Source: Hymenobacter telluris
Lineage (GTDB): Bacteria; Bacteroidota; Bacteroidia; Cytophagales; Hymenobacteraceae
DNA length: 64,000 nucleotides
Assembly (NCBI RefSeq): GCF_017313265.1
Contig: NZ_JAFLQZ010000002.1
Span: forward strand, 372,001-436,000
Reading direction: 5' to 3'
Part shown: positions 1 to 8,976 of the stretch, piece by piece
Numbering within the stretch: position 1 is the stretch's first letter
Layout: each line of letters begins with the position of its first letter
Position numbers and translations under genes: made by a program
The notes under the pieces: model-generated
What the model saw: only the letters and a program-made list of their open reading frames with translations
Database searches by the model: none
Told to the model about the DNA's origin: nothing

Positions 1-1758
1 GACTTCGGCGTAACCGATATCGGCCTCGACAACATCCGCCTCGAATCGGCGCTGGGCTGCTTAACACCGGTGAACCTGGCGGTTACTGCTACCACCACTA
101 CCTCGGCCACTGTTACATGGCAGGGCACGGGTACGGGCACTTACTCTATCCAGTACGGTCCGGCCGGCTTCACGCCTGGCAATGGTACTACGGTGCCGAA
201 CGTAACCAGCCCCTACACCATTACCGGCCTGACGGCGGGCACGCAGTATCAGTTCTATGTATCGCAGAACTGCGGTGGTACACAGTCGGGTCTGGCTGGT
301 CCTATCAACTTCAACACCCGTATTATCAATGATGAGCCTTGCGGTGCCATCAGCCTGACGCTGGGCTCTGACTGCACGGTGCCAGTACAAACCACCAACG
401 ACGGTGCTACCACCACTACGCCTAACGGCTACACCAACGGCGGTACTGGTAACTGCGGCCCGTCGGGTCTGACCTCGCCGAAAGACGTGTGGTTCAAGTT
501 CCGGACCAACGCTGCCAACCGGGGTGCTACGGAAGTAACCCTAACCGTAACGGGTGCGCCCGCCAACGTGGTGCGCGTGTTCTCCGGCAGCTTGTGCTCT
601 GGGGCTTTGGTACCAGTAGCTAATGGTTGCGCTGCCTCCGTTTCAGCTACTTCGCCGGCTCCCGTGCTGGCTCTCACCGGCCTCACGCCCAGCACCGATT
701 ACTACGTGCAGGTATCGGGCTACACCAACACGGCCACGCTAGGCAACTTCACGATGTGCGCCGTGGCGCCAAGCACTTGCCCTGTACCAGTAGGGCCGGC
801 GGCTACTACGCTCACGGCCACTTCGGCTACGCTAAGCTGGTCGGTTACCTCAACTACGCCAAGCGGCACCTACACAATAGAGTATGGTGCACCAGGCTTC
901 ACGGTGGGTGCAGGGGTGCGTGTTCAGGGTATCACCGGTACTTCTGCCACCATTACCGGCCTGACGGCTGATACGCAGTACTGCTTCTACGTGCGGCAGG
1001 AGTGCAACGCGGCCAGCGGCGTTAGCGCCTTCACCGGCCCAACCTGCTTCCGTACGGCCCTCGGTCCGGCTGCCAACGATGAGCCCTGCAACGCCATTGT
1101 GCTCACGGCTGGCGCTACGGCCACCAACGCTACCAACTTGGGTGCTACCACCACCACGCCAGCAGGCTACCAGAACCCTGGCTGCTCGACGGCCGGTGCA
1201 CCTAAAGACGTGTGGTTCCGCTTCGTGGCTACGGCTACTACCGCTCAAGTACGAGTAACGGGCAACCCTGCCGGCCAAGTGCGGCTGTTCTCGGCTGGTG
1301 CTTGCGCCGGACCGTTCACGCAGATTGCCTGCCAGGCTGGCACTGGGGCCAACACCTCGGCTGGTTCGCTGAACGCCAGCGGCCTGACGATTGGTACTAC
1401 GTACTACGTGTCGGTGTCGGGCTACAGCTCCAGCGACTTCACGGGGGCGTTTACTGTGCAGCTCCTGACGGTGCTTTCATCGGGCACGGGCACTCTGGCA
1501 CAAGGCGAAGTGAACCTGTATCCGAACCCAAGCCACGATGGTACGCTGAACCTGGCTATCCGTGGTGCTGGCAATGTAGGTACGGTACAAGCGGTACTCT
1601 TCAACAGCCTCGGCCAGCAGGTATTCACGCAGGCAGTAGCCGTGCAGGGCGGCAACGCCGACAAGGCGCTGCCCGTGCAGAACCTGGCCAAAGGGCTCTA
1701 CACGCTCCGCATGCAGGTAGGCCAGACGATTATCACCCGCAAGGTGGTGCTCGAATAG
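1..1758 (+). CDS. T9SS type A secreted protein with fibronectin III-like modules (5' partial)
   Basis: The frame is open from base 1, so the gene starts before the window; 585 codons are visible. Two fibronectin III-like modules (about residues 22-105 and 260-345, each with a TGLTA-TQY-FYV strand pattern) alternate with two related modules that begin NDEPC and contain PKDVWF and YYV-VSGY. The last 80 residues start LYPNPS and end TRKVVLE, the layout of the type A sorting domain recognised by T9SS. The product is therefore probably exported across the outer membrane and attached to the surface or released. The repeated Thr/Ala-rich modules suggest adhesion or matrix binding. No catalytic domain is visible in this part, but one could lie upstream of the window. 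Confidence 0.85.
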   Translation, partial: DFGVTDIGLDNIRLESALGCLTPVNLAVTATTTTSATVTWQGTGTGTYSIQYGPAGFTPGNGTTVPNVTSPYTITGLTAGTQYQFYVSQNCGGTQSGLAGPINFNTRIINDEPCGAISLTLGSDCTVPVQTTNDGATTTTPNGYTNGGTGNCGPSGLTSPKDVWFKFRTNAANRGATEVTLTVTGAPANVVRVFSGSLCSGALVPVANGCAASVSATSPAPVLALTGLTPSTDYYVQVSGYTNTATLGNFTMCAVAPSTCPVPVGPAATTLTATSATLSWSVTSTTPSGTYTIEYGAPGFTVGAGVRVQGITGTSATITGLTADTQYCFYVRQECNAASGVSAFTGPTCFRTALGPAANDEPCNAIVLTAGATATNATNLGATTTTPAGYQNPGCSTAGAPKDVWFRFVATATTAQVRVTGNPAGQVRLFSAGACAGPFTQIACQAGTGANTSAGSLNASGLTIGTTYYVSVSGYSSSDFTGAFTVQLLTVLSSGTGTLAQGEVNLYPNPSHDGTLNLAIRGAGNVGTVQAVLFNSLGQQVFTQAVAVQGGNADKALPVQNLAKGLYTLRMQVGQTIITRKVVLE

Positions 1759-1783
1759 TCGGCGCTGCAACCGTAAAACCCGG

Positions 1784-1815
1784 AAAAGGGGAGGAGCTTT
1801 CCTCCCCTTTTTTTC
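1784..1815 (+). terminator. Intrinsic terminator after the T9SS protein gene
   Basis: A 12-bp stem (aaaaggggagga pairing with tcctcccctttt) with a short loop runs into a T tract 26 bases after the stop codon. Confidence 0.85.
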
Positions 1816-1903
1816 GTGCCTTGCTTTTCGGGTTGGTGGAGCCCTTGCAGCTCCAGAATCAGCGGATACCTTACATTTAGCTTGTCCCAGTTGCTACCTC
1901 TCT

Positions 1904-2560
1904 ATGGATACCAGCCTTGCCGCTCAGTGGCACCAGCTCACCGCCCCGTTCTTGCCCGACGCCACCCGCCGCGACGCTACGCTGCACCAGTTAGTGGCTG
2001 CGTACACGGCCTCGGGGCGGCACTACCACAACCTGCGCCACGTGCAGATATTGCTCGACGCCGTGCAACAGCAAGCGGAAGCAGTGCAGGATATGCCGGT
2101 GGTGCAGCTGGCCGTGTGGTTTCATGACGCCGTGTACAACCCGATGCGCGACGACAACGAAGCCCGCAGCGCCGAGCTGGCCTTGCAGTTTCTGGCCGAC
2201 ACCACGCTGCCCCCAGACCGGCAGCAGCGGGTGGCTTTCCTGATTGAGCGTACCAAAGACCACACCCAGCCCCAGCCCCCCAACGACACCGACCTGCACC
2301 TGTTTCTGGATGCCGACCTCGGCATTCTGGGCGCTCCTGAAGCCGCATACTGGGAATACGCCCGCCAAGTGCGGCAGGAATACCGTCTGGTGCCCGACAT
2401 CCTGTACCGGCGCGGCCGGCGCAAAGTGCTGGAAAAGCTGCTGCACACGCCCGTACTCTACCAAACCGAAACCTACCGCATCCGCCTAGATGCCGCCGCC
2501 CGCCGCAACCTGCAAGCCGAGCTGCACGCCTGGGAGCGGGATGGCAACCTCACCCCCTAG
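1904..2560 (+). CDS. HD-domain metal-dependent phosphohydrolase-like protein
   Basis: The 218-aa protein resembles the predicted HD-superfamily hydrolases of the COG4339 type. HYHNLRHV (about residue 40) and WFHDAVYNP (about residue 71) supply the first His and the HD pair for metal binding; a later Asp in FLDADLGILG (about residue 130) fits the end of the HD set. There is no signal peptide, so it is cytoplasmic. The substrate of this family is not known to me; a nucleotide or other phosphoester is likely. The last codons (Asn-Leu-Thr-Pro-stop) are written by the left arm of a palindromic repeat, so the original C terminus may have been replaced. Confidence 0.8.
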   Translation: MDTSLAAQWHQLTAPFLPDATRRDATLHQLVAAYTASGRHYHNLRHVQILLDAVQQQAEAVQDMPVVQLAVWFHDAVYNPMRDDNEARSAELALQFLADTTLPPDRQQRVAFLIERTKDHTQPQPPNDTDLHLFLDADLGILGAPEAAYWEYARQVRQEYRLVPDILYRRGRRKVLEKLLHTPVLYQTETYRIRLDAAARRNLQAELHAWERDGNLTP

Positions 2561-2675
2561 CCCCCTCTCCAAAAGAGAGGGGGAACTAGCTTTAAATTGT
2601 AAAACAAAAGATTCTAGCCCTAGAACTAAGGACTAGTTCCCCCTCTCTTTTGGAGAGGGGGCTAGGGGGGTGAGG
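2548..2675. repeat. 128-bp palindromic repeat overlapping a stop codon
   Basis: The left arm (2548-2589) and right arm (2633-2675) are near-perfect reverse complements. Each arm holds its own small hairpin of ccccctctc facing gagaggggg. The 43-base centre is AT-rich. The stop codon of the HD gene (2558-2560) lies inside the left arm, and an apparent GTG start at 2670 lies inside the right arm. No transposase is present, so this looks like a small non-autonomous or REP-like element that may also end transcription. Confidence 0.85.
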
Positions 2676-2756
2676 TATCCCACGCCTGCAACGGTCAGCA
2701 ATATAATCCCATCCTTACGGTTCGCTATTTCTTCACTTGTCACCTTCGCCTGCCTG

Positions 2757-5222
2757 ATGCGTTTTTACTCTTGCCTGAGCTTGCTGCTTGTCGGTTCAGC
2801 TTCTGCCTTCGCCCAAACCCCAACTACTCCGGCTGGTAGCCTGGCCCCGCTCACCGTTGAGAAAATCATGCGCGACCAGGCGCAGTGGCTGGGTACGGCC
2901 CCGTCGAATATCTACTGGGCCGAGGATGGCAAGCACATCTACTTCAGCTGGAACCCCGACAAAAACCGCCGCGACTCGCTGTACCAAGTAGCTCCCACCG
3001 GTGGTGCACCGCGCAAAGTGGGGGTGGCCGCGCAGCGCAATTTGCCCGCCAGTGAAGGCCACTACGACGCCAAGTACACCCGCAAAGTGTACGAGCAGGA
3101 CGGAGACATCTACCTGCTCGACCTGAAAACCCAACGCCGCCGCCGCGTTACGAACACCGCCGAGCGGGAAACCGACCCTACCTTCGCGCAGGGTGAAAAG
3201 CTGGTGGTGTATACCCGCGCCCAGAACCTCTATACCTGGGACCCCGCCACCGGCGAAACCACCCAGCGCACCGACTTCCGCCGCGGCAGCAAGCCCGGCA
3301 GCCCCCTGCTCGACCAGTCGGAGAAGTACCTGCGGGCGCAGCAGCTGGCCTTGTTTGAGGTGCTGCGGCAGCGCGACCAGGACCAAAAGGCGCGGGAGCG
3401 GCAGCAGAAAGCCCTGGCCAAACTGCGGCCCAAGGCCATTTACCTGGGCCAGCAAACCGTGCGCAACCTCCAGCTCAGCCCCGATGGCCGCTACGTCACC
3501 TACACGCTGGCGCAGGAGCCCACCACCACCAAACCCACCGTGGTGCCCAGCTACGTCACGGCCTCGGGCTTCACCGAAGATTTGAACTCGCGCACCAAAG
3601 TAGGCGGCCCCCAAACCGCCTTTGAGCTGGGCGTGTACGATGTGGCGCGGGATACCACCTTCGTGCTGGGCTACCGCGAGCTGAAAGGCCTCGATGAGCA
3701 GCCCGCCTACCGCAAAGAGTACCAACTGCCCGCCAAAGCTCCCCAGCCCGCCGATACCACCAAAGCCAAAGCCGCTAAAAAGCAGAAACCCGCCACCGAG
3801 CTACGCCGCGTGCGGCCCTACGGGCCGTTCTGGTCGCCGGATGGGCAACGCGCCTTTCTGGTGATGCGCTCCGCCGACAACAAAGACCGGTGGATAGTGG
3901 CCCTGGACCCCGTAACCCAGAAAATCAGCCTGCTCGATAGGCAGCACGACGATGCCTGGATTAACGGCCCCGGCATCGGCTACGACGAAGGCAACGTGGG
4001 CTGGCTCGATAACCGCCGCATCTGGTTTCAGAGCGAGGAAACCGGCTACTCGCACCTCTACACCGTGGACGTGGCAGCCAACCAGAAAAAGGCCCTGACT
4101 AAAGGCAACTTCGAGATTCAGAAAGCCCAGCTCAGCCACGACCACAAAACCTGGTACCTCACCGCCAACGCCAACCACCCCGGCGAGCAGCACTTCTACC
4201 ACATGCCCGCCGACGGGGGGGCGCTCCGCCAGATTACCACCCGCCCCGGCGCCCACGAAGTCACGGTGTCGCCGGATGAGAAGACGCTGGCCGTGCGCTA
4301 CAGCTACGCCAACAAGCCCTGGGAGCTGTACGTGCAGGACAACAAACCCGGCGCCAAAGCCCGCCAGCTCACCCATTCCACCACCCCCGAGTTTGAAAGC
4401 TACGCCTGGCGCGACCCGGAAATTGTGCAGATAAAAGCGCGCGACGGCGCCACCGTGTACGCCCGGCTGTACCGCCCGGCTTCGCCGCAGGCGCAGGGGC
4501 CCGCCGTTATTTTCGTGCATGGGGCCGGCTACTTGCAGAACGCCCACAAGTGGTGGAGCCAGTACTCGCGCGAGTATATGTTCCATAACCTGCTGGCTGA
4601 TAAAGGTTACACTGTGCTGGATATCGACTACCGGGGCTCGGCCGGCTACGGGCGCGACGTGCGCACCGGCATCTACCGCTACATGGGCGGCAAAGACCTC
4701 ACCGACCAAGTGGACGGCGCCAAGCTGCTTACCAATAAGTATGGCGTCAGCCCCCAGCGCATTGGTATCTACGGTGGTAGCTACGGCGGCTTCATCACCC
4801 TGATGGCCATGTTCACGCAGCCCGACGTGTTCCGGGCCGGGGCGGCCCTCCGCTCCGTTACCGACTGGGCCCACTACAACCACGGCTACACCGACAACAT
4901 CCTCAACGAGCCCTACAACGACTCCCTGGCCTACGCCCGCTCATCGCCCATCAACTACGCCAGCGGCCTAAAAGGTGCCTTGCTCATGTGCCACGGCATG
5001 GTGGACACCAACGTGCATTTCCAGGACATTGTGCGGCTTTCCCAGCGGCTCATCGAGCTGAAAAAGGAGAACTGGGAGCTGGCCGTGTACCCCGTGGAAG
5101 ACCACGGCTTTGTGGAGCCCAGCTCCTGGACCGACGAGTATCGGCGCATCCTGAAGCTGTTTGAAACCAATCTGAAACCAATCAACTCGGCGGCTGGCGG
5201 TGGTAGTAGCGGCGGCAATTAG
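2757..5222 (+). CDS. S9 family (dipeptidyl peptidase IV-like) serine peptidase
   Basis: This exported prolyl-oligopeptidase-family enzyme has 821 aa. An open frame extends upstream to a GTG at 2670, but that codon is in the palindromic repeat; ATG 2757 gives a clean signal peptide (MRFYSCLSLLLVGSASAFAQ). Residues 30-520 form a beta-propeller-like N-terminal region with WD-type SPDG strands. The C-terminal alpha/beta-hydrolase has nucleophile Ser in GGSYGG (about residue 673), Asp in HGMVDTN (about 749) and His in VEDHGF (about 783). It probably trims Xaa-Pro dipeptides in the periplasm or at the cell surface. A 17-residue stretch rich in Lys, Ala and Pro near residues 330-345 is a low-complexity insert in the propeller. 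Confidence 0.93.
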   Translation: MRFYSCLSLLLVGSASAFAQTPTTPAGSLAPLTVEKIMRDQAQWLGTAPSNIYWAEDGKHIYFSWNPDKNRRDSLYQVAPTGGAPRKVGVAAQRNLPASEGHYDAKYTRKVYEQDGDIYLLDLKTQRRRRVTNTAERETDPTFAQGEKLVVYTRAQNLYTWDPATGETTQRTDFRRGSKPGSPLLDQSEKYLRAQQLALFEVLRQRDQDQKARERQQKALAKLRPKAIYLGQQTVRNLQLSPDGRYVTYTLAQEPTTTKPTVVPSYVTASGFTEDLNSRTKVGGPQTAFELGVYDVARDTTFVLGYRELKGLDEQPAYRKEYQLPAKAPQPADTTKAKAAKKQKPATELRRVRPYGPFWSPDGQRAFLVMRSADNKDRWIVALDPVTQKISLLDRQHDDAWINGPGIGYDEGNVGWLDNRRIWFQSEETGYSHLYTVDVAANQKKALTKGNFEIQKAQLSHDHKTWYLTANANHPGEQHFYHMPADGGALRQITTRPGAHEVTVSPDEKTLAVRYSYANKPWELYVQDNKPGAKARQLTHSTTPEFESYAWRDPEIVQIKARDGATVYARLYRPASPQAQGPAVIFVHGAGYLQNAHKWWSQYSREYMFHNLLADKGYTVLDIDYRGSAGYGRDVRTGIYRYMGGKDLTDQVDGAKLLTNKYGVSPQRIGIYGGSYGGFITLMAMFTQPDVFRAGAALRSVTDWAHYNHGYTDNILNEPYNDSLAYARSSPINYASGLKGALLMCHGMVDTNVHFQDIVRLSQRLIELKKENWELAVYPVEDHGFVEPSSWTDEYRRILKLFETNLKPINSAAGGGSSGGN

Positions 5223-5303
5223 CTGGTTGCGTAACCAGCAACCTTACACTGAACGGGTACAGAGCGCTCAGCAAGAGCTGGAATATGTATAATAATTCAA
5301 ATA

Positions 5304-5341
5304 TTGCCGCCGCCGTTGCAAAAACTCAACGGCGGCGGCAA
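5304..5341. repeat. 15-bp perfect hairpin in the 5223-5615 intergenic region
   Basis: The stem ttgccgccgccgttg / caacggcggcggcaa is perfect, with an 8-base loop. No T tract follows, so it is a weak terminator candidate and more likely a 3'-end stabiliser or a small palindromic repeat. Nothing else is recognisable in this 393-base gap, which is AT-richer than the flanking genes. A 65-codon open frame covers the hairpin but has no family features. Confidence 0.6.
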
Positions 5342-5615
5342 ATTGTATTACTGCCAGTTGCTATAGGGCGATACTTAGAGGTGGCAAGCAAACGGTTGCA
5401 CTTGCCTGGTACGCAACCAGCGCAGATTACCACCTTGGGTTGTAGTTGTTGGCTTCAGGTAAATGGGAAGCGTGGGACTTGAATATTGCGGAGAAGGACT
5501 AGTGTAAGCTGCTTGTTATCAGGGAAGTGAAATAAAAATAGATTGATTGCTATATGAAAGAGTGGATTGTTATTTGCGGTTCACCCAGTCAATAGAATCA
5601 CTATTCCACCTCTTC

Positions 5616-7352
5616 ATGAATAAAACAGCTACCCGCCTTCTTACGCTTGCTTTCACCCTCGGCATCGGCAGCCTCCTCCGGCCCGCTATTGCCCAAACCA
5701 CCTACGTACCCGCTGCCGTTACCGGCTACACCGCCGACGTAATTGCCAACGGCCAGGGCTCCGTCATCAGTTCCACCACCCACACCGTGGATAGAGGCAA
5801 CTCCGATGTGCGCTGGTGCTTTGCCGACTCCACGTTCCGGACGCCGGCCGGCTTGCGGCCCACCCGCGCGCTGCCCCCCAGTGGCTTTTTCCGCAGCATC
5901 ACCACGCCGGGCCTCACCTACCAGATGGGCCCCAGCGCCGGCAACAACTCGTTGCGCATTGACGGCGCGGGTTCCGGCACGCTCACCCTCACCAACCCGC
6001 AGCCGTGCAGTGAGGTGATGGTACTGGCCACCGAAGGCAACGGCAGCACCGCCCCCAAAACCTTCACCGTCACCTTCACCGACGGAACCGTTCAGGTGTT
6101 CACCAATATTGTAGTGCCCGACTGGTTTGGTGGCTCTATCACGCCCGCCATTCTGGTGGGCAGCCGGGTGAACCGCGGCAACAACCCCGTAGACGGCATC
6201 GATAACCCCATTACCGACCCCCGGATTTATGAGGTGCGCCTGAACCTGGCCGTGGCCAACTACAGCAAATCGGTGCAGAGCGTGAGTGTATCCAAAACCT
6301 CCACCGACCCGGTGCTGAACATCATGGGCATCAGCCTGGGCTCGAACTGCCTGGGCGTACCGGTGGGCGGCACGGCCACGGCCAGCCCCGCCAGCGTGTG
6401 CCCCAGCCAGCCCGTGGTGCTGGGCCTGACGGGCGCTACCGTGTCGGGGGGTATCACCTACCAGTGGCAGGCTTCCACCGATGGCGGCGCCACCTTCACC
6501 GACATTGCCGGGGCCGTTACCAACGCCTACACCGTGCGGCCCACCGTTACCACCCAGTACCGCGCCCGCCTGACGTGCCGCTTGCAGTCCAGCAACTCCG
6601 CGCCCGTTACGGCCACCGTGCTGCCTAATACGGCCTCCGTATTCTACGCGCAGGGAGCACCGGCCACGTTCTGCCAGTCGGGTACGGCACCGGTGCTGGT
6701 AGCCACGCCGGCCGGGGGGCGTTTCAGCAGCACTACCGGCTTGGCCATTGATGCCACCACCGGCACCATCAACCTGGCTACCAGCACTGTGGGTACCTAC
6801 ACCGTGACGTACACCATTACCACGCCGTGCCCGGCCACCGGCACTACCACCGTAACTATTGCGCCGCCCGCTACCGTGCTGACCTACACATGCCCGCCCT
6901 TCTACAAAAACGGCCCTAATGCCGTGCCCGCCATTACGCCGGCCGCCGGTAGCCGTTTCTCAGCCCCCACCGGCCTCTCCATTGATGCCACTACCGGCGT
7001 CGTCAATCTGGCTGCTTCCACGGTAGGCACCTACACCATAACCTACGCCACGGCCAACGGCTGCGTGAGCACCAGCAGCTTCGAGGTAAACAAAGAGCGG
7101 GTCTTCCCGAACGTTCTTACGCCCAATGGCGACACCAAGAACGACGTGCTATTTGGCTCCCTCACCAACGTAACCGGCTACCACCTCGAAGTTTTCAACC
7201 GGTGGGGCCGCCGCGTATTCGAGAGCAGCAATGCCAGCCAGGGCTGGACGGCCGCCAATGCCAGCGGCGGTATGTACTACTACCTGCTGGAATACACCAA
7301 CTGTGCCGGCGCCCGCGAATCGTACAAAAGCTGGCTGGAAGTGGTGAAGTAA
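5616..7352 (+). CDS. T9SS type B (gliding-motility C-terminal domain) surface protein
   Basis: ATG 5616 gives a typical signal peptide ending PAIAQ; the longer open frame from 5547 would put 23 non-hydrophobic residues before it. Mature protein about 555 aa. Residues 30-250 form an unrecognised beta-rich domain. An Ig/PKD-like domain follows (TYQWQASTDGG near residue 285). Two copies of a roughly 75-residue repeat come next, each with RFS--TGL-IDATTG and STVGTYT-TY. The C terminus (VFPNVLTPNGD...NRWGRRVFES...) is the CHU_C/type B sorting domain used by T9SS. It is probably a cell-surface or matrix protein; the ligand is unknown. Confidence 0.88.
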   Translation: MNKTATRLLTLAFTLGIGSLLRPAIAQTTYVPAAVTGYTADVIANGQGSVISSTTHTVDRGNSDVRWCFADSTFRTPAGLRPTRALPPSGFFRSITTPGLTYQMGPSAGNNSLRIDGAGSGTLTLTNPQPCSEVMVLATEGNGSTAPKTFTVTFTDGTVQVFTNIVVPDWFGGSITPAILVGSRVNRGNNPVDGIDNPITDPRIYEVRLNLAVANYSKSVQSVSVSKTSTDPVLNIMGISLGSNCLGVPVGGTATASPASVCPSQPVVLGLTGATVSGGITYQWQASTDGGATFTDIAGAVTNAYTVRPTVTTQYRARLTCRLQSSNSAPVTATVLPNTASVFYAQGAPATFCQSGTAPVLVATPAGGRFSSTTGLAIDATTGTINLATSTVGTYTVTYTITTPCPATGTTTVTIAPPATVLTYTCPPFYKNGPNAVPAITPAAGSRFSAPTGLSIDATTGVVNLAASTVGTYTITYATANGCVSTSSFEVNKERVFPNVLTPNGDTKNDVLFGSLTNVTGYHLEVFNRWGRRVFESSNASQGWTAANASGGMYYYLLEYTNCAGARESYKSWLEVVK

Positions 7353-7380
7353 GCACCCGCCTTACTGCTCGTTTCGGTTA

Positions 7381-7420
7381 ACTGAAAAGGCCCTCACCGA
7401 TAGATGAGGGCCTTTTCAGT
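7381..7420. terminator. Bidirectional hairpin terminator between convergent genes
   Basis: A perfect 16-bp stem (actgaaaaggccctca and its complement) with an 8-base loop lies between the T9SS type B gene and the convergent minus-strand gene. The AAAA/TTTT blocks within the stem can act as U tracts in either direction. Confidence 0.8.
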
Positions 7421-7463
7421 GTAAATAACACTGCTTTTCTAGCCGAACTACAGCCCAGTGATA

Positions 7464-8759
7464 CTACCGCCCCGGGGTGGCGTCGGAATCTGCGTTGAGC
7501 CGGTAGCCTACCATCAGGCTTAGGCTCCAGGGCTGGTAAGTGTAGTGGGAATCCTCAGTGCCATTGTAGTAGAAATAGGTGTCATTCATGTACACTCGGC
7601 CGTTAAGCGCCAGCAATAGCCGGTTGTGCTTGATGCCGGCTTCCAGGTAAGGCAATGGGGTGCCGTAGAAACGGTCCAGGAAGTACTGCTGTCTGCCGGG
7701 ATAAGACAGATGGGAAGCCTGGAGCCAAAATGCGTTCAATTCGTAGCCGCCCCCAACCACTACTTGGTAAGTGGTGCCCACCGGCAGGAAACCCCGCAGC
7801 CCAAATTGCAGAAACGCCTGGGTGCCGCGCCACGCAAAGCTGCCTGCCTGCGAAGTGCCACTCGAAAGCCGCACCGGATTCATCCGGCCGAAAGTGGTAG
7901 CCAGCACGGCGGTATGGAAAGCTAACCGCCGGCCGGAGTTAACCACATCGACGTACAGGCCACCTTGTGGATGCGGAAAATTGTCGGCGTTTACCCCATC
8001 GAGTGCCCCGTTGGTATTATCGGCAGCCCTGAAGCGCAAGGAGTTATACCGAACCCCGCCCAGTACTCCTATCCGCACCGCAACCGTACCGCGCTGGGGC
8101 GTAGCCGACCGGATAACCTGCTCGGTATGGGCCTGCCCCGAGCATTGCTGGTTATACGTATGCACCAAGTGCTGAAGGGCCTCGGTAGTGAAAGGAGTGG
8201 TGGGTATCAGGTTGACAACGGCCTCACAGTCGCCGAAATACACGAGGAGCTGGCTTTGGTAGTCGTTGCCATCGATGATGCTTTGCACCCCATTGACCAT
8301 CCCTAGGTACTTCCGGGCACTAAGCTCCAGGTGCGGCTGGCCGGTACGCTGCACCCAATAGTGCTCGGTTTCCTCCAGGCTGGCTCCCCGCAAGGATGCC
8401 GAGCCGAGCAGCAGCACGTCGGCCAGCACCGAATCAGGCTTTTGCTGCCGCACGTTCCCGTAGTCCAGAAAGCTGTAGCGGGTTTCCGCATACCTGTCAA
8501 CGGGCAGCAGCTCGTGGCGCAGGAGCCGCCCGGAAGCCAGATACACGCTTTGGAGCCGCCGGGCCGGGTACGGAGTTGGCCGCACCGTGGGGCCCGGCCG
8601 GAACCGTACCGTAGCAGGTGCATCCTTCCAGAAAGCATTTTCAATTTCACCGCGTAGCGTGTCGCCGGAGGTTAGCACCAGATAGCCCGGCTCGAAAGAC
8701 TAGCTGTAGGCGGCTTGGGCACATAAGCACCACAGCAGGCCCAATATTTTATACCGCAT
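7464..8759 (-). pseudogene. Exported beta-rich protein of unknown function, interrupted by TAG after the signal peptide
   Basis: Read on the minus strand from ATG 8759-8757, the frame encodes MRYKILGLLWCLCAQAAYS, a good signal peptide, then TAG at 8702-8700, and continues open in the same frame as SFEPGYLVLTSGDTLRG for about 410 more codons. A single CAG-to-TAG change would explain it. The longest uninterrupted frame starts at GTG 8678 and would lack any export signal. The body has alternating beta strands and a C terminus (SLSLMVGYRLN) suggestive of an outer-membrane barrel, so a cytoplasmic product makes little sense. It is either a recent pseudogene, a sequencing error or a readthrough product. 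I do not recognise the family. Confidence 0.7.
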
Positions 8760-8904
8760 ACGTGCGCGCCTAAACGCCTGATTAGGATAACTTCTGATAA
8801 TCTAATACCACCCAAGTATAGCTAACCTCAACCGATAAGTAAGATTTTCCAATATAGGAAGCCGGCAATTCCAACTGAAATGATTCACACTTTTATAAAA
8901 CTCG

Positions 8905-8976
8905 TAGCTTTGCGGTCCTGCCCAACGGCAGGGCGGGGGCTACCGGCCCCGTCAGCTGACCATTCAACTACTTCTG
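8905..8976 (+). promoter_or_regulatory. metK promoter -7 box and structured leader
   Basis: TAGCTTTG (8905-8912) matches the Bacteroidota sigma-A -7 consensus TAnnTTTG exactly; no clear -33 TTG is visible. The following leader of about 58 bases can form two hairpins: cctgcc/ggcagg (8917-8932) and ggggc/gcccc (8936-8950). I could not match these to the SAM-I, SAM-II or SAM-III riboswitch patterns, so any riboswitch role is unproven. Confidence 0.5.

Noticed and set aside
3801..4883. 360-aa open frame antisense to the S9 peptidase
   Set aside because: Shadow of a gene with a complete catalytic triad; composition is typical of reversed GC-rich coding DNA.
5285..5482. 65-codon frame in the intergenic region after the S9 peptidase
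   Set aside because: It runs through a perfect hairpin and shows no signal, domain or convincing initiation context.
8917..8950. Known SAM riboswitch before metK
   Set aside because: The two hairpins do not show the conserved cores of SAM-I, SAM-II or SAM-III as far as I can recall them; kept only as an unexplained leader.
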